64,000 bases of DNA from Candidatus Poribacteria bacterium (lineage in GTDB: Bacteria; Poribacteria; WGA-4E; WGA-3G), in NCBI GenBank assembly GCA_022827185.1, contig JAJDTM010000065.1, forward strand, positions 34,157 to 98,156, read 5' to 3'. The position numbers and the translations under genes are program-made. Below, piece by piece: positions 25,879 through 34,536 of the stretch (position 1 is the first letter of the stretch; every line of letters begins with the position of its first letter). The notes beneath the pieces are model-generated. The model had not been told where the DNA came from. It saw only the letters and a program-made list of their open reading frames with translations, and ran no database searches.

Positions 25879-27354
25879 CTATAGGTCAGCAAACTCTTTC
25901 GGAATAAACCGCTGTTGGTAAGCGTAATTTTCCTCCGGTGGGATGGTTGCCTCGGCAACAGGCAGCGTGACAAGCTTACCTTCGCGGATAGCGGCTTCAA
26001 ATTCGGGACGGAACTTGCGCATATAACTCACAGCGGGCCACGAGACAGCAATACCAAAGACGCAGATCGTATTCCATGTCATCGTATCCACATTCGCGAT
26101 GTTGTTAGCAACACTCTCTAAGAGATCAAGATCTTCATAGATTTCTTCTGTTTCGCCGGTATCGCCCCATCTACCGTTTTCAGCAACACCGAATTTGGGA
26201 CGTGTAATAGTATCTTTTCGTCCATCCCCATCGGCAATGCGTTGGACGATATCACGCACCCACGGTGTCCCCCACCGACACGGTGTGCACTGTCCACACG
26301 ACTCATGTGCATAGAATTTCATGATATTGAGTAAGCAGTCAACGATATTCCGGGTCTCGTTCATGACGATGATGCCGCCGGAACCGAGCATAGACTTCGC
26401 GAGTGTCAGTGAGGTAAAATCAAGCCGTGTATCTAACTCATAGTGCGTTAGAATTGGAGCAGAACTACCGCCAGGAATGACAGCCTTCACCTCTTCACCG
26501 CGCAAACCGCCTGCGACCTCAATGAGTTCTGTGCATGTCAAGCCGAGGTCAAGTTCATAAACCCCAGGTTCGTTGACATCGCCGCTGATGCAGTAGAGTT
26601 TCGTTCCCGTATTGGCATCAGGTTTCGGCGGATCAAACCGCGTATCGGCATACGTCGGTCCCATCTGGGTGTACCATTCGACACCGTTGCCGACAATGAA
26701 AGGTAAGTTACACAACGTTTCAACATTCTGGACGACCGTCGGTTTACGGAACACACCCTCAACAGCAGGGAACGGCGGTTTGTTGCGAGGCTGTCCACGT
26801 TTACCTTCAAGGGACTCAATCAATCCCGTTTCCTCACCACAAATATAGGCACCCGCACCGGGGTGTGTGTAGATGTCAATGTTGAGTCCAGTGCCGCGGA
26901 CATCTTTGCCGAGGTAGCCTTTCTCGTAAGCTTCCTTGATAGCAGCATCTAACATCTTTTTACCGAGCGTAAATTCACCACGAATGTAGACATAAGTCGT
27001 CTCAATACCCATTGCATAGCAACAGATCAGAATACCTTCAATCAGCAGATGTGGATTCTTCTCCAAGACGTAACGATTACTGAATGTCCCCGGTTCGCTT
27101 TCGTCAGCGTTGCAACAGAGGTAACGCGGCTCAATATCCCTTGGAACAAAACTCCATTTTTCCCCCGTAGAAAAACCGGCACCGCCTCTGCCTTTCAATC
27201 CTGAATCCAACACCATTTTGGCGATCTCTTCAGGTTGATATTCCGCAATTGCCTTTTCAAAACGGGTGTAGCCATCGTATTGCCGAAAGACATCGAACGT
27301 GTTAATATCAGGCACATCCAGATGCTCGTAGAGAATCCTTCTTTCTTCAACCAT
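25879..27354 (-). CDS. nuoF: NADH-quinone oxidoreductase subunit F
   Basis: Holds the NADH site, FMN and cluster N3 of complex I. GLKGRGGAGFSTGEKW is the NADH/FMN-binding segment. GAGAYICGEETGLIESLEGK is the second nucleotide-site signature. ESCGQCTPCRWGTPW provides three cluster cysteines, and the fourth is in NTICVFGIAVSWP. At 491 residues it is longer than the usual 420-440. Much of the excess is an insertion of about 25 residues (RPKFGVAENGRWGDTGETEE and following) between the third and fourth cysteines, where most NuoF have a short helix. It follows nuoE with 10 bp between them. Confidence 0.96.
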   Translation of the reverse strand: MVEERRILYEHLDVPDINTFDVFRQYDGYTRFEKAIAEYQPEEIAKMVLDSGLKGRGGAGFSTGEKWSFVPRDIEPRYLCCNADESEPGTFSNRYVLEKNPHLLIEGILICCYAMGIETTYVYIRGEFTLGKKMLDAAIKEAYEKGYLGKDVRGTGLNIDIYTHPGAGAYICGEETGLIESLEGKRGQPRNKPPFPAVEGVFRKPTVVQNVETLCNLPFIVGNGVEWYTQMGPTYADTRFDPPKPDANTGTKLYCISGDVNEPGVYELDLGLTCTELIEVAGGLRGEEVKAVIPGGSSAPILTHYELDTRLDFTSLTLAKSMLGSGGIIVMNETRNIVDCLLNIMKFYAHESCGQCTPCRWGTPWVRDIVQRIADGDGRKDTITRPKFGVAENGRWGDTGETEEIYEDLDLLESVANNIANVDTMTWNTICVFGIAVSWPAVSYMRKFRPEFEAAIREGKLVTLPVAEATIPPEENYAYQQRFIPKEFADL

Positions 27355-27364
27355 ACATACTCCT

Positions 27365-27883
27365 CTACAAATTATCTAAGATTTCATCAACTTTTTCCGG
27401 GGTTAAATTCTTATAGAGATCGTCGTTAATCATGATAACAGGGGCGACATCGCACGAAGCGAGGCATTCTACTTTCATGAGCGTAAACTTACCGTCAGCT
27501 GTTGTGCCTTTCGCGAGATTCGTTTCGGAAGCGATATCCGTGTCGAGTTTCGCTTTGAGATGATCCAGAACCACCTTGCAATCCCGCAACGCGCAAGGGA
27601 GCGTATGGCATACCCGAATGACGTACTCGCCTACCGGTTCTTCAAAGAACATCGGATAGAAAGTGACGACATCCTTGACCTTCATCACGGTGACATCAAG
27701 TTGCTCCGCGACATATTTCATGACAGCAGGCGTGATGTAGCCTGCCTGTCTCTGTGCGATATGGAGTGTCGGCAGCATCGCCGCTTCCTTAATAGGATAC
27801 CGGCCTATCAACTCGTCGAATTCACGTTGATTTTCTTCGTTAAACGCGAAAGGCGTTTCAATTTGAACAAGTTCATCTGACAT
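27365..27883 (-). CDS. nuoE: NADH-quinone oxidoreductase subunit E
   Basis: Thioredoxin-like subunit carrying the [2Fe-2S] cluster N1a. 172 residues. The four ligands are visible as C-x4-C in RVCHTLPCALRDC and C-x3-C in VECLASCDVAPVIMIND. The N-terminal helical domain contains the typical AAMLPTLHIAQRQAGYITPA. It is the first gene of the nuoE-F-G-H run and is preceded by a small unrelated ORF. Confidence 0.96.
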   Translation of the reverse strand: MSDELVQIETPFAFNEENQREFDELIGRYPIKEAAMLPTLHIAQRQAGYITPAVMKYVAEQLDVTVMKVKDVVTFYPMFFEEPVGEYVIRVCHTLPCALRDCKVVLDHLKAKLDTDIASETNLAKGTTADGKFTLMKVECLASCDVAPVIMINDDLYKNLTPEKVDEILDNL

Positions 27884-27902
27884 CTACGTTTTCCTTTATT
27901 GG

Positions 27903-28133
27903 TTATTTCGCCGCTACGAATGCCTCTTGCGCTTTAGGAGACAATTCAACAAAAACGAAATAAGATTCAGGATACAAGTAGTCTTCCTGAGATTCATCAA
28001 CGACTCGCAGATACCCTTCACGAGTCGCTGCTTCATCAGGTAGAATTTGGTAGAGTTTTCGCTTCTCTATGTCTTCACAACCGCTGTTTTCGATGCAAAG
28101 TGCAAATTGGGTTTCTAATAGTTTCTTTTTCAT
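27903..28133 (-). CDS. Small conserved-looking protein of 76 residues, unknown
   Basis: The product (MKKKLLETQFALCIENSGCE, with DIEKRKLYQILPDEAATREG and EDYLYPESYFVFVELSP) matches my recollection of a widespread small hypothetical family with the pattern CIEN-x-GYE...YxVLPDE...G...VIDESGEDYLYP. The function is unknown and no domain name is assigned. Codon use and composition are ordinary. No ribosome site is seen. A perfect 8-bp-arm palindrome ends two bases before the ATG, which may mean repression of this gene or a leaderless start. It lies between the VOC gene and nuoE. Confidence 0.65.
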   Translation of the reverse strand: MKKKLLETQFALCIENSGCEDIEKRKLYQILPDEAATREGYLRVVDESQEDYLYPESYFVFVELSPKAQEAFVAAK

Positions 28134-28135
28134 AA

Positions 28136-28155
28136 AATGTTACAAGTGTAACATT
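28136..28155 (-). promoter_or_regulatory. Palindromic operator-like site (TACAnnTGTA)
   Basis: AATGTTAC-aagt-GTAACATT is a perfect palindrome containing TACAAGTGTA, the half-site arrangement recognised by BlaI/MecI/CopY-type repressors. It abuts the start of the 76-residue ORF. No such repressor gene is in the window. A simple hairpin is the alternative. Confidence 0.35.
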
Positions 28156-28211
28156 CTGCGAACGCTTCGTAGATGGCTTCTCTTAATTTAAATTACCAAA
28201 TATCGCCCATC

Positions 28212-28553
28212 TTAGTAGTCGCCGTAAAACTGAATACGGTTGCCTTCTGGATCGCGGATATCGAAAATGGCATGCCCATCGTCATTCTCAAGTTTCCGTA
28301 ACCGCTTCCCTTTCGATCTTATGTGCTGATGAATAGCACTCACGCTTTCAACGTGAAACATCAGTTTTTGTCTGCCTTCGTTGGGTTTGCTGGCACTATG
28401 GAGACACAACGTGCAAGCCCCTGCTTTAAAACGGAAAAATCGGTGTTCTGGGAACGGCTGGTCCTCGTCCGGCACTAATCCGATAACGTCCCTATAAAAG
28501 GCGATCACAGTCTTCATGTCCTTGACGAAAAGCATAATGCCTTTGAGTTCCAT
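28212..28553 (-). CDS. VOC-superfamily (glyoxalase/bleomycin-resistance-like) protein
   Basis: A 113-residue single VOC domain of two beta-alpha-beta-beta-beta modules. Recognised pattern: GIMLFVKDMKTVIAFYRDVI-GL at the start, then LMFHVESV, and the C-terminal FDIRDPEGNRIQFY. Members include glyoxalase I, dioxygenases and antibiotic-binding proteins. The usual first metal ligand is not obvious in the N-terminal strand, so it may be a binding protein; substrate unknown. It sits between nuoD and the small ORF, inside the complex I operon. Confidence 0.8.
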   Translation of the reverse strand: MELKGIMLFVKDMKTVIAFYRDVIGLVPDEDQPFPEHRFFRFKAGACTLCLHSASKPNEGRQKLMFHVESVSAIHQHIRSKGKRLRKLENDDGHAIFDIRDPEGNRIQFYGDY

Positions 28554-28590
28554 TGAATCCCCCTAAAACAGAGAATACGTTCTGACAAAG

Positions 28591-29787
28591 TTACCGGTCT
28601 AATTCTCCCGCGATGACGTTCAGGCTTCCTAAGACAGCCACGGTATCGGAAACCATTCCGCCTTCCAACATGTGGGGCAGTGCTTGGAAGTGCAAGAAAC
28701 TCGGTGGACGGATGCGGATGCGGTAAGCCGTACCACTACCATCACTGACAATATAAAAACCGAGTTCACCGTTCGGCGATTCGGTTGCACAATAGTGATC
28801 ACCCTTTGGTGGCTGCACGCCGTGTCCATCCATAACAATCTTAAAGTGGTGAATTAATCCCTCAATATGCCCATAAGCATCGGGCTTGTCCGGCATTGTA
28901 ATTTTGTTATCTTCAACGTTGACTGATCCATCAGGCATATTATCCAGTACTTGGGTAACGATGCCACAACTCTGAATCATCTCCTCCATCCGGACGAGGT
29001 ATCGGTCGTAGGCATCACCGTTAGTTCCGACGGGTACATCAAACGTTACTTCATCGTAACTGGAATACGGTTCAGCCTTGCGAATGTCGTGTGCTACGCC
29101 GGTAGCTCGGAGGCAAGGTCCCGTTAACCCATAATCAACGGCATCAGCAGCAGAAATGGCACCAACACCTTTTGTGCGATCCATCCAGATCCGATTTCGT
29201 GTGAGCAGCGTATGGGTCTCCTTCAACGCCTTCGGGAAATTGCTGATGAATTGTCGCACATCTTCCTCGCATCCATCGTAGAGGTCACGGAGCACACCGC
29301 CGACGCGTGTGTAACTCGTCGTCAATCGTGCGCCGGTCGTCTTTTCAAAAATGCTATACAATTTCTCACGTTCGCGGAAACTGTAGAGAAATACCGAAAA
29401 TGCTCCTAAATCGAGTGCGGCAGTTCCTAACCATAGTAGATGATCGGCGAGTCGTGAGAGTTCCGCCATCAAAATACGGATGTATTGACACCGCTTCGTG
29501 ACTTCAATGCCGAGCAGCTGTTCAACAGCAAGGACATACCCAAAATTGTTGGACAACGGTGACAGATAATTCATCCGGTCTGTCACAACAATATACTGGT
29601 TGTAATCCAAATGTTCACCGAGTTTCTCGAACCCGGTATGCAGATAGCCGGCATGCGGCGTCGCCTTCAAGACGGTTTCACCATCAAGTTCCAACACGAT
29701 ACGAAGGGTGCCGTGCGTTGCTGGATGTTGCGGACCGAAGTTAAGAACCATCTTCTCGCCTGTGGCGCGTTCCAGCCCACTTTGCAT
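28591..29787 (-). CDS. nuoD: NADH-quinone oxidoreductase subunit D
   Basis: The 49-kDa subunit, forming the quinone pocket with NuoB and NuoH; related to [NiFe]-hydrogenase large subunits but without the metal site. 398 residues. LNFGPQHPATHGTLRIVLEL holds the quinone-site His. Further signatures are EKLGEHLDYNQY, DRMNYLSPLSNNFGY, GGVLRDLYDG and FLHFQALPHMLEGGMVSDTV. The end VLGSLNVIAGELDR is intact. The start at 29787 has a clean GGAG seven bases upstream. The open frame continues 19 codons further, but that extension is translated from the repeat between nuoC and nuoD. Confidence 0.97.
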   Translation of the reverse strand: MQSGLERATGEKMVLNFGPQHPATHGTLRIVLELDGETVLKATPHAGYLHTGFEKLGEHLDYNQYIVVTDRMNYLSPLSNNFGYVLAVEQLLGIEVTKRCQYIRILMAELSRLADHLLWLGTAALDLGAFSVFLYSFREREKLYSIFEKTTGARLTTSYTRVGGVLRDLYDGCEEDVRQFISNFPKALKETHTLLTRNRIWMDRTKGVGAISAADAVDYGLTGPCLRATGVAHDIRKAEPYSSYDEVTFDVPVGTNGDAYDRYLVRMEEMIQSCGIVTQVLDNMPDGSVNVEDNKITMPDKPDAYGHIEGLIHHFKIVMDGHGVQPPKGDHYCATESPNGELGFYIVSDGSGTAYRIRIRPPSFLHFQALPHMLEGGMVSDTVAVLGSLNVIAGELDR

Positions 29788-29804
29788 AGAATACTCCTTT
29801 TTTA

Positions 29805-29894
29805 TAGCCATCAGCCATCGGCTATCAACCATCAGTAAAAACACAAGCGTGCAGAAACCTCTTTTCTTTGCTGACTGCTGACTGCTGACAGCCC
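29805..29894. repeat. Heptamer-type inverted repeat (copy c)
   Basis: AGCCATCAGCCATCGGCTAT begins the left arm. Three CTGACTG-type units near 29871-29890 (GCTGACTGCTGACTGCTGAC) form the right arm. Both arms have 7-bp periodicity and are roughly complementary. It fills the nuoC-nuoD gap. Confidence 0.6.
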
Positions 29895-29895
29895 T

Positions 29896-30444
29896 TCACA
29901 CATTCTGCTTTTCAAAGTTAAAGCTTTCGCGTTCGCCGCGTCCGCGGAGCGGATAATCCTTTCGGAGCGGGTGTCCTTCAAAATCATCCGGCATTAAGAT
30001 TCGCCGAAGATCGGGATGTCCCTCAAAATTGATACCGAACATGTCATAGGTCTCACGCTCCAACCAGTTCGCACTTTTCCACAATCCAGTGGCTGATGGA
30101 ATATTCAGATCGTTTTCATGTACAGGGACTTTCACCCGCAGGCGACACTGCCCCTGAAAGGAATAGAGTTGATAGACTACCATGAATCTTGCGTAGTCAA
30201 ATTGCATCAATTCAGATTCCATCTGCGAATTGTCAACAGCGGTGACATCAACGAGGAAAGTATAGGCAAGTTCAGGGTCTGTTTTCAGATATTCCAAAAC
30301 GGCGGAAACCTGATCTTTATGAATAACCACGACGACAGTACCACGCGACGCATCCTGTGCCAAGAGCGCGTCTGCGTGATTCGCCTCTAATTTTTCGAGA
30401 ATAAGAGGTTTCGGTTGTTCTTCGACTTGGTTCTCTTCATTCAT
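29896..30444 (-). CDS. nuoC: NADH-quinone oxidoreductase subunit C
   Basis: The 30-kDa peripheral-arm subunit, 182 residues, not fused to NuoD as it is in E. coli. The family signature WLERETYDMFGINFEGHPDL is followed by RRILMPDDFEGHPLRKDYPL. An acidic N-terminal extension precedes the core. Its start overlaps the nuoB end by 8 bp, implying translational coupling. Confidence 0.96.
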   Translation of the reverse strand: MNEENQVEEQPKPLILEKLEANHADALLAQDASRGTVVVVIHKDQVSAVLEYLKTDPELAYTFLVDVTAVDNSQMESELMQFDYARFMVVYQLYSFQGQCRLRVKVPVHENDLNIPSATGLWKSANWLERETYDMFGINFEGHPDLRRILMPDDFEGHPLRKDYPLRGRGERESFNFEKQNV

Positions 30445-30949
30445 AAACTACCTCTACGCCTTTAGGCGAAGCACCACTGGTGATCTTCTGCTGCACCTGT
30501 AGCACTGCATCAATAAGGTCTTCGGGGCGCGGTGGGCATCCGGGGATGTAGACATCCACGGGTATAAACTGATCAACACCTTGAATGAGGGTATAAGTAT
30601 CAAACACACCGCCGCAGGAAGCGCATGCGCCCATTGAAATTACCCACTTCGGATCGGGCATCTGGTCATAGATACGTTTCAGGACAGGCATCATTTTGAT
30701 GGAGATTCTGCCGGAAACGATCAGCAAATCAGATTGGCGCGGCGAAAACCGGATCGCCTCAGAGCCGAATCGAGACAGGTCAAACTTGGAAGCCAAGGTC
30801 GCCATCATTTCTATTGCGCAGCAGGCGGTACCGAACGGCATCGGCCACAAGGAGTTCTTTCGTCCCCAGTTGACGACTTTATCAATAGTCGTAGTAATAA
30901 TGTTGCCATCCGTTTCCCCGGCACCTTGTCCAACAAAATCTAATCCCAT
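30437..30949 (-). CDS. nuoB: NADH-quinone oxidoreductase subunit B
   Basis: Carries cluster N2, which passes electrons to quinone. 170 residues. Cluster ligands are the tandem cysteines in FGTACCAIEMM, one in MGACASCGG and one in IPGCPPRPEDL. The start at 30949 is chosen because AGGAGG lies six bases upstream. The longer open frame adds seven codons without homology. The start overlaps the nuoA end by 10 bp. Confidence 0.97.
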   Translation of the reverse strand: MGLDFVGQGAGETDGNIITTTIDKVVNWGRKNSLWPMPFGTACCAIEMMATLASKFDLSRFGSEAIRFSPRQSDLLIVSGRISIKMMPVLKRIYDQMPDPKWVISMGACASCGGVFDTYTLIQGVDQFIPVDVYIPGCPPRPEDLIDAVLQVQQKITSGASPKGVEVVYE

Positions 30950-31308
30950 GTTAAGCCTCCTTTCTTCCAAGCGTAGATATAGCCAAGAAGAAGAATACCG
31001 ATAAACACCAGCATCTCAACTAAAATAAATAAACCACTCGTCTCAGAGAATTTCTTGAAGACCACTGCCCACGGGTAGAGAAAAACCACTTCAATATCAA
31101 AGATGATAAAGAGCATCGCGATGAGGTCGAACCGGATGGTAAACCGCTGCCTCGCATCGCCAATGGGTTGTACGCCAGATTCGTAAACGGAGAGTTTAAC
31201 GCGGTTCGGGCGTTTAGGTCCAAGAAGATGGGTCAGTCCGAGATTGATCGCTGCAAATGCCACAGCGAACAACCCTAACAACAAGATTGGAAGATAATCT
31301 ATTAACAT
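30940..31308 (-). CDS. nuoA: NADH-quinone oxidoreductase subunit A
   Basis: Small three-helix membrane subunit of complex I, 122 residues. The conserved loop YESGVQPIGDARQRFTIRFD (with the usual Cys replaced by Val) and the acidic helix MLFIIFDIEVVFLYPWAVVF identify it. It is the first gene of the nuo operon in transcription order. Upstream are 160 bp containing a TTGACA but no convincing -10 at the right distance, so the promoter remains unidentified. Confidence 0.96.
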   Translation of the reverse strand: MLIDYLPILLLGLFAVAFAAINLGLTHLLGPKRPNRVKLSVYESGVQPIGDARQRFTIRFDLIAMLFIIFDIEVVFLYPWAVVFKKFSETSGLFILVEMLVFIGILLLGYIYAWKKGGLTWD

Positions 31309-31468
31309 TGTTTCTAATCTATTCTGTCCTCACGCGTTATTAATATTGGCGCGCAAGCGTCGCCAAAGTGAAGGTTAATTCAGACTCACAAACATGTTCT
31401 CTTTAGTGTGCTTAATAGTTTCCCATATTTCACAAACATTGTCAAGTTTTTTTGAAAAAAATAAATTG

Positions 31469-32206
31469 TCAAAACTGCTTTAAGTTACCCCACGTCGTCG
31501 CGAGTTTTCCTCGCGAGACTACGGGTAATGTCCCTTTGTCGGGGATATCTTCGCCGGTGATAATAACATTATCGAAGTTCGCGTTGTAATTTGCGACACC
31601 AAACCCGGCACCGCCTGTCAGCAAACCATCAAGCCTACCTACTTTTCCCTCAAAGAGTGCTCGACCTGCAAGGACAAAAGCGAAGGGACCGCCGGTTTCT
31701 GTAATTTTCTCATCGTTTATCGAAAAAATGAAGGTTTCGCCCTTAACGCTCAATTTCAGCGTGGACCAGTCGTTCAATTTTAAAAGTGGATAATTCCCGA
31801 TGTACAAGAGTTCCGACCGATTTGTGTGGAAATCACCGGTACGACAGATCACATTTGGTGTTCCGAAAAGCCTGTCACCTATCTCACAGAATACCAACCA
31901 GGTGCCTTTAATCCGCGCAGCAATGACAATACTTGCCCGTCCATGTTTTTCGAGCGGCTTGACATCAACTTCAATCGTGTAATCCTGCCACTTCTTATCG
32001 CCGATCGTGAGTAAACGGGGCCATGCATCAGCACTGATCGCGTGAAGTTCACGATCGATGACCTCCCAAGTCCCGGGATCTTCATTTTGTTGGACCAGTT
32101 CTTGCCACGCCTCCAAGTTGTCATCATTGAAGATTTCAATAAATGTCCCTGCCCATCCAGAGAGGGGTAATAGAAGAAGCACTGCTACAATTCGGGTCAA
32201 TTTCAT
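31469..32206 (-). CDS. Secreted DUF1080-like (concanavalin-type) protein
   Basis: 245 residues beginning with a Sec signal peptide (MKLTRIVAVLLLLPLSGWAG). The rest resembles the beta-sandwich of DUF1080/3-keto-disaccharide hydrolase-like or LamG-like domains: FNDDNLEAWQ near the start, GTWEVIDRELHA, YTIEVDVKP, LNDWSTLKLSVKGETFIFSI and NANFDNVIITGE near the end. Such domains bind or cleave carbohydrates in the periplasm. Catalytic activity cannot be inferred. It precedes nuoA by 160 bp on the same strand and may share little with it functionally. Confidence 0.72.
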   Translation of the reverse strand: MKLTRIVAVLLLLPLSGWAGTFIEIFNDDNLEAWQELVQQNEDPGTWEVIDRELHAISADAWPRLLTIGDKKWQDYTIEVDVKPLEKHGRASIVIAARIKGTWLVFCEIGDRLFGTPNVICRTGDFHTNRSELLYIGNYPLLKLNDWSTLKLSVKGETFIFSINDEKITETGGPFAFVLAGRALFEGKVGRLDGLLTGGAGFGVANYNANFDNVIITGEDIPDKGTLPVVSRGKLATTWGNLKQF

Positions 32207-32323
32207 GGCAAATCTCCTATTATTTTTGACTTCAGATACAAGTCAGTAAAGTCTAATGTAAACCTGTAAAAATATCAAGTGATTTTTTGGAATTTCTCTA
32301 ATGAATCTAACCGCATATTAGAT

Positions 32324-32968
32324 TCAGGGCGACAGCCGCGTCATTTCCCATGTGCTATCGGGTTGCAGCGTGTAACAGAGACGATCATGAAGGCGGCTTG
32401 GACAACCCTGCCAGAATTCAAACAGGTTTGGCACGAGCCGATACCCACCCCAATGCGGTGGACGTGGAATGGTCTCAGATGCATACGTCTGCTCTGCCCG
32501 TTGGAACCCTTCTGTGAGATGTTCTCGCCCACTAATGACGATGCTTTGGCGTTCTGTCTGTACGGCGAGTTGACTACTCACAGGACGACTGGCGAAATAC
32601 GCATCCGATTCTTTCGCACTCATTTTTTCAACGGTGCCCGTACTCCGCACCTGTCGGTCAAGTTCACGCCAATAGAAAACCAAGGCGGCGTTTGGATTCT
32701 CAGCGAGTTCCTTCCCCTTTTGACTCTCATAATCGGTATAGAAACAGAAACCCTTTGCGTCAAAACCTCTGAGCACGACCATTCGGGCAGAAGGTATGCC
32801 ATCCGGTGTCGCTGTTGCTAATGTCATTGCGTCTGGCAGGTCTATTTTGGCGGCAATAGCATCCGCGAACCATTTCTCAAATAGTTCAAAAGGATCGGAG
32901 GCGACATTCTGCTCAAGCAGATGCCCGTTCTGTGCACTATATTCTCTGCGGAGTTTATCATTATTCAT
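32324..32968 (-). CDS. pdxH: Pyridoxamine 5'-phosphate oxidase
   Basis: FMN enzyme that oxidises PNP or PMP to pyridoxal 5'-phosphate, the cofactor of GcvP and many other enzymes. 214 residues, the usual size. Signatures: ATATPDGIPSARMVVLRGFD, GFCFYTDYESQKGKEL (FMN contacts), ALVFYWRELDRQVRSTGTVE, SSQLAVQTERQS, and the C-terminal FEFWQGCPSRLHDRLCYT. All key Arg/Lys/His positions in these blocks look intact. It follows trkH on the same strand after 33 bp. Confidence 0.95.
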   Translation of the reverse strand: MNNDKLRREYSAQNGHLLEQNVASDPFELFEKWFADAIAAKIDLPDAMTLATATPDGIPSARMVVLRGFDAKGFCFYTDYESQKGKELAENPNAALVFYWRELDRQVRSTGTVEKMSAKESDAYFASRPVSSQLAVQTERQSIVISGREHLTEGFQRAEQTYASETIPRPPHWGGYRLVPNLFEFWQGCPSRLHDRLCYTLQPDSTWEMTRLSP

Positions 32969-33001
32969 AATTGAAATAGTTGTCAGTTATCGATGAAATA
33001 C

Positions 33002-34507
33002 CTATCTTTTCCAAAAGTTCGGTGAAAAGAGGATAAGTACGGTATAGAGTTCTAAGCGTCCGAGTAACATACAAAAAGATAGAACATATTTTCCAGCCGT
33101 ATGAATGTGGGCATAATTATCAGTCGGTCCGACACTGCCGAGACCGGGTCCGATGTTGCCCATCGTTGCGATTGTAGCGCCGGCAGCACTGACAAGGTCA
33201 AGTCCTAAGGTTGTCATGATGCAGGTTACAATCGCAAAGATCCCAATAAAAAAGAAGAAAAAACCGAGAACGTTTGTCATAACTTCAGGCGGTACCACTC
33301 GGTCATTAACACGAATAGGCAGTACAGCGTGCGGGAAGATGAGTCGTTTAATTTCTGCCCCACTCTGTTTGATAAGAAGGAGAAAGCGAACCTGCTTCAT
33401 CCCACCGCCAGTGGAACCTGCACACCCGCCGTAAAACATCAGCGTTACTAAGATAAATTGGGAAAGTGCGGGCCACTGTTCAAAATCAGCAGTGCCGTAG
33501 CCGGTCGTTGTGATGATAGACATCACCTGAAACGCGGCATAGCGCAGTGATGTCCACATCGAATCGTAAGGCACCTGTCCATCGACTTGAAACCTGATCG
33601 TGTTCCATGAAATTAAGGTAATACTCACTGCGATAACAGTGCAATAGAACTTAAATTCTGTATCTTGGAAATAACTTTTGACATCGCCGCGGAGTGCGCG
33701 ATAGTGGAGTGCGAAATTGGTGCCTGCGAGGAACATAAAGCAGCAGATAACCATATCAATGTAGACGCTATCGTAGTGCCCAATGCTGCTGTTTTTTGTA
33801 GAAAACCCGCCTGTCGCCATAGTACCGAAGGTGTGACAGAGTGCATCAAAGAGAGACATACCACCGAACATTAAGAGTACAGTCTCAAGAAAAGAGAGGA
33901 GTAGATAAACACCCCAAAGCAGCTTAGCGGTTTGCGCGATGCGAGGGGTGAGCCGATCCGTCTGTGGTCCCGGTGCCTCGGCGCGAAAAAGCTGCATACC
34001 TCCGATTCCGAGCATCGGCAGAATAGCAACAGCGAGGACAACGATTCCCATTCCGCCGAGCCAGTGCGAGAAACTTCGCCAGAAGAGCATGGTATGCGAA
34101 AGGTGTTCAATCTCTGTGAGAACAGTGGCACCGGTTGTGGAAAAGCCTGCCATAGATTCAAAATAGCAGAAAGAAAACTCTGTCCACGATGAACGTCCTT
34201 CAATACTAAATACACCTGCAAAGAGATAAGGAAGTGACCCAAAGAGAGCAACCGTTACCCACCCTAACGCGACGACAGCAAACCCTTCGCGGATACCGAG
34301 TTCCTCCTGTCGAGCCCGAATACTGAAACGGAGCCCTAAACCGATAACCAAAGTAATTATTGCTGAAATAACAAACGCCGATAGATCGTTCTGGACTTCA
34401 CCGGTGGTCGCGCGATAATAGATAGCCACCCCCAAGGGTAATAGCATCGTCCCCGCAAGACAGATCAGTAAATTACCGAGGGTATAAAAAATTAATTTAA
34501 GGCTCAT
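33002..34507 (-). CDS. trkH: Potassium uptake protein, TrkH/TrkG family
   Basis: Membrane translocation subunit of the Trk K+ importer, 501 residues. Four M1-P-M2 repeats are visible, with selectivity-filter loops such as FSTTGATVL, GGFSTKNSSIG, TTTGYGTADFEQW and NIGPGLGSVGPTDNY. Also typical are RSFSHWLGGMGIVVLAVAIL and MFYGGCAGSTGGGMKQVR. It follows trkA with a 29-bp gap, so both subunits are coexpressed. The TrkA partner gates this channel in response to nucleotides. Confidence 0.95.
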   Translation of the reverse strand: MSLKLIFYTLGNLLICLAGTMLLPLGVAIYYRATTGEVQNDLSAFVISAIITLVIGLGLRFSIRARQEELGIREGFAVVALGWVTVALFGSLPYLFAGVFSIEGRSSWTEFSFCYFESMAGFSTTGATVLTEIEHLSHTMLFWRSFSHWLGGMGIVVLAVAILPMLGIGGMQLFRAEAPGPQTDRLTPRIAQTAKLLWGVYLLLSFLETVLLMFGGMSLFDALCHTFGTMATGGFSTKNSSIGHYDSVYIDMVICCFMFLAGTNFALHYRALRGDVKSYFQDTEFKFYCTVIAVSITLISWNTIRFQVDGQVPYDSMWTSLRYAAFQVMSIITTTGYGTADFEQWPALSQFILVTLMFYGGCAGSTGGGMKQVRFLLLIKQSGAEIKRLIFPHAVLPIRVNDRVVPPEVMTNVLGFFFFFIGIFAIVTCIMTTLGLDLVSAAGATIATMGNIGPGLGSVGPTDNYAHIHTAGKYVLSFCMLLGRLELYTVLILFSPNFWKR

Positions 34508-34536
34508 GGTGAAAGCGGCTCAAACGGATATAACCT

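Noticed and set aside
29788..29844. N-terminal extension of NuoD
   Set aside because: Translated from a repeat element; a strong ribosome site marks the internal Met at 29787.
31440..31473. TTGACA boxes upstream of nuoA as the operon promoter
   Set aside because: No acceptable -10 lies 16-18 bp downstream on the minus strand; the match is incomplete.
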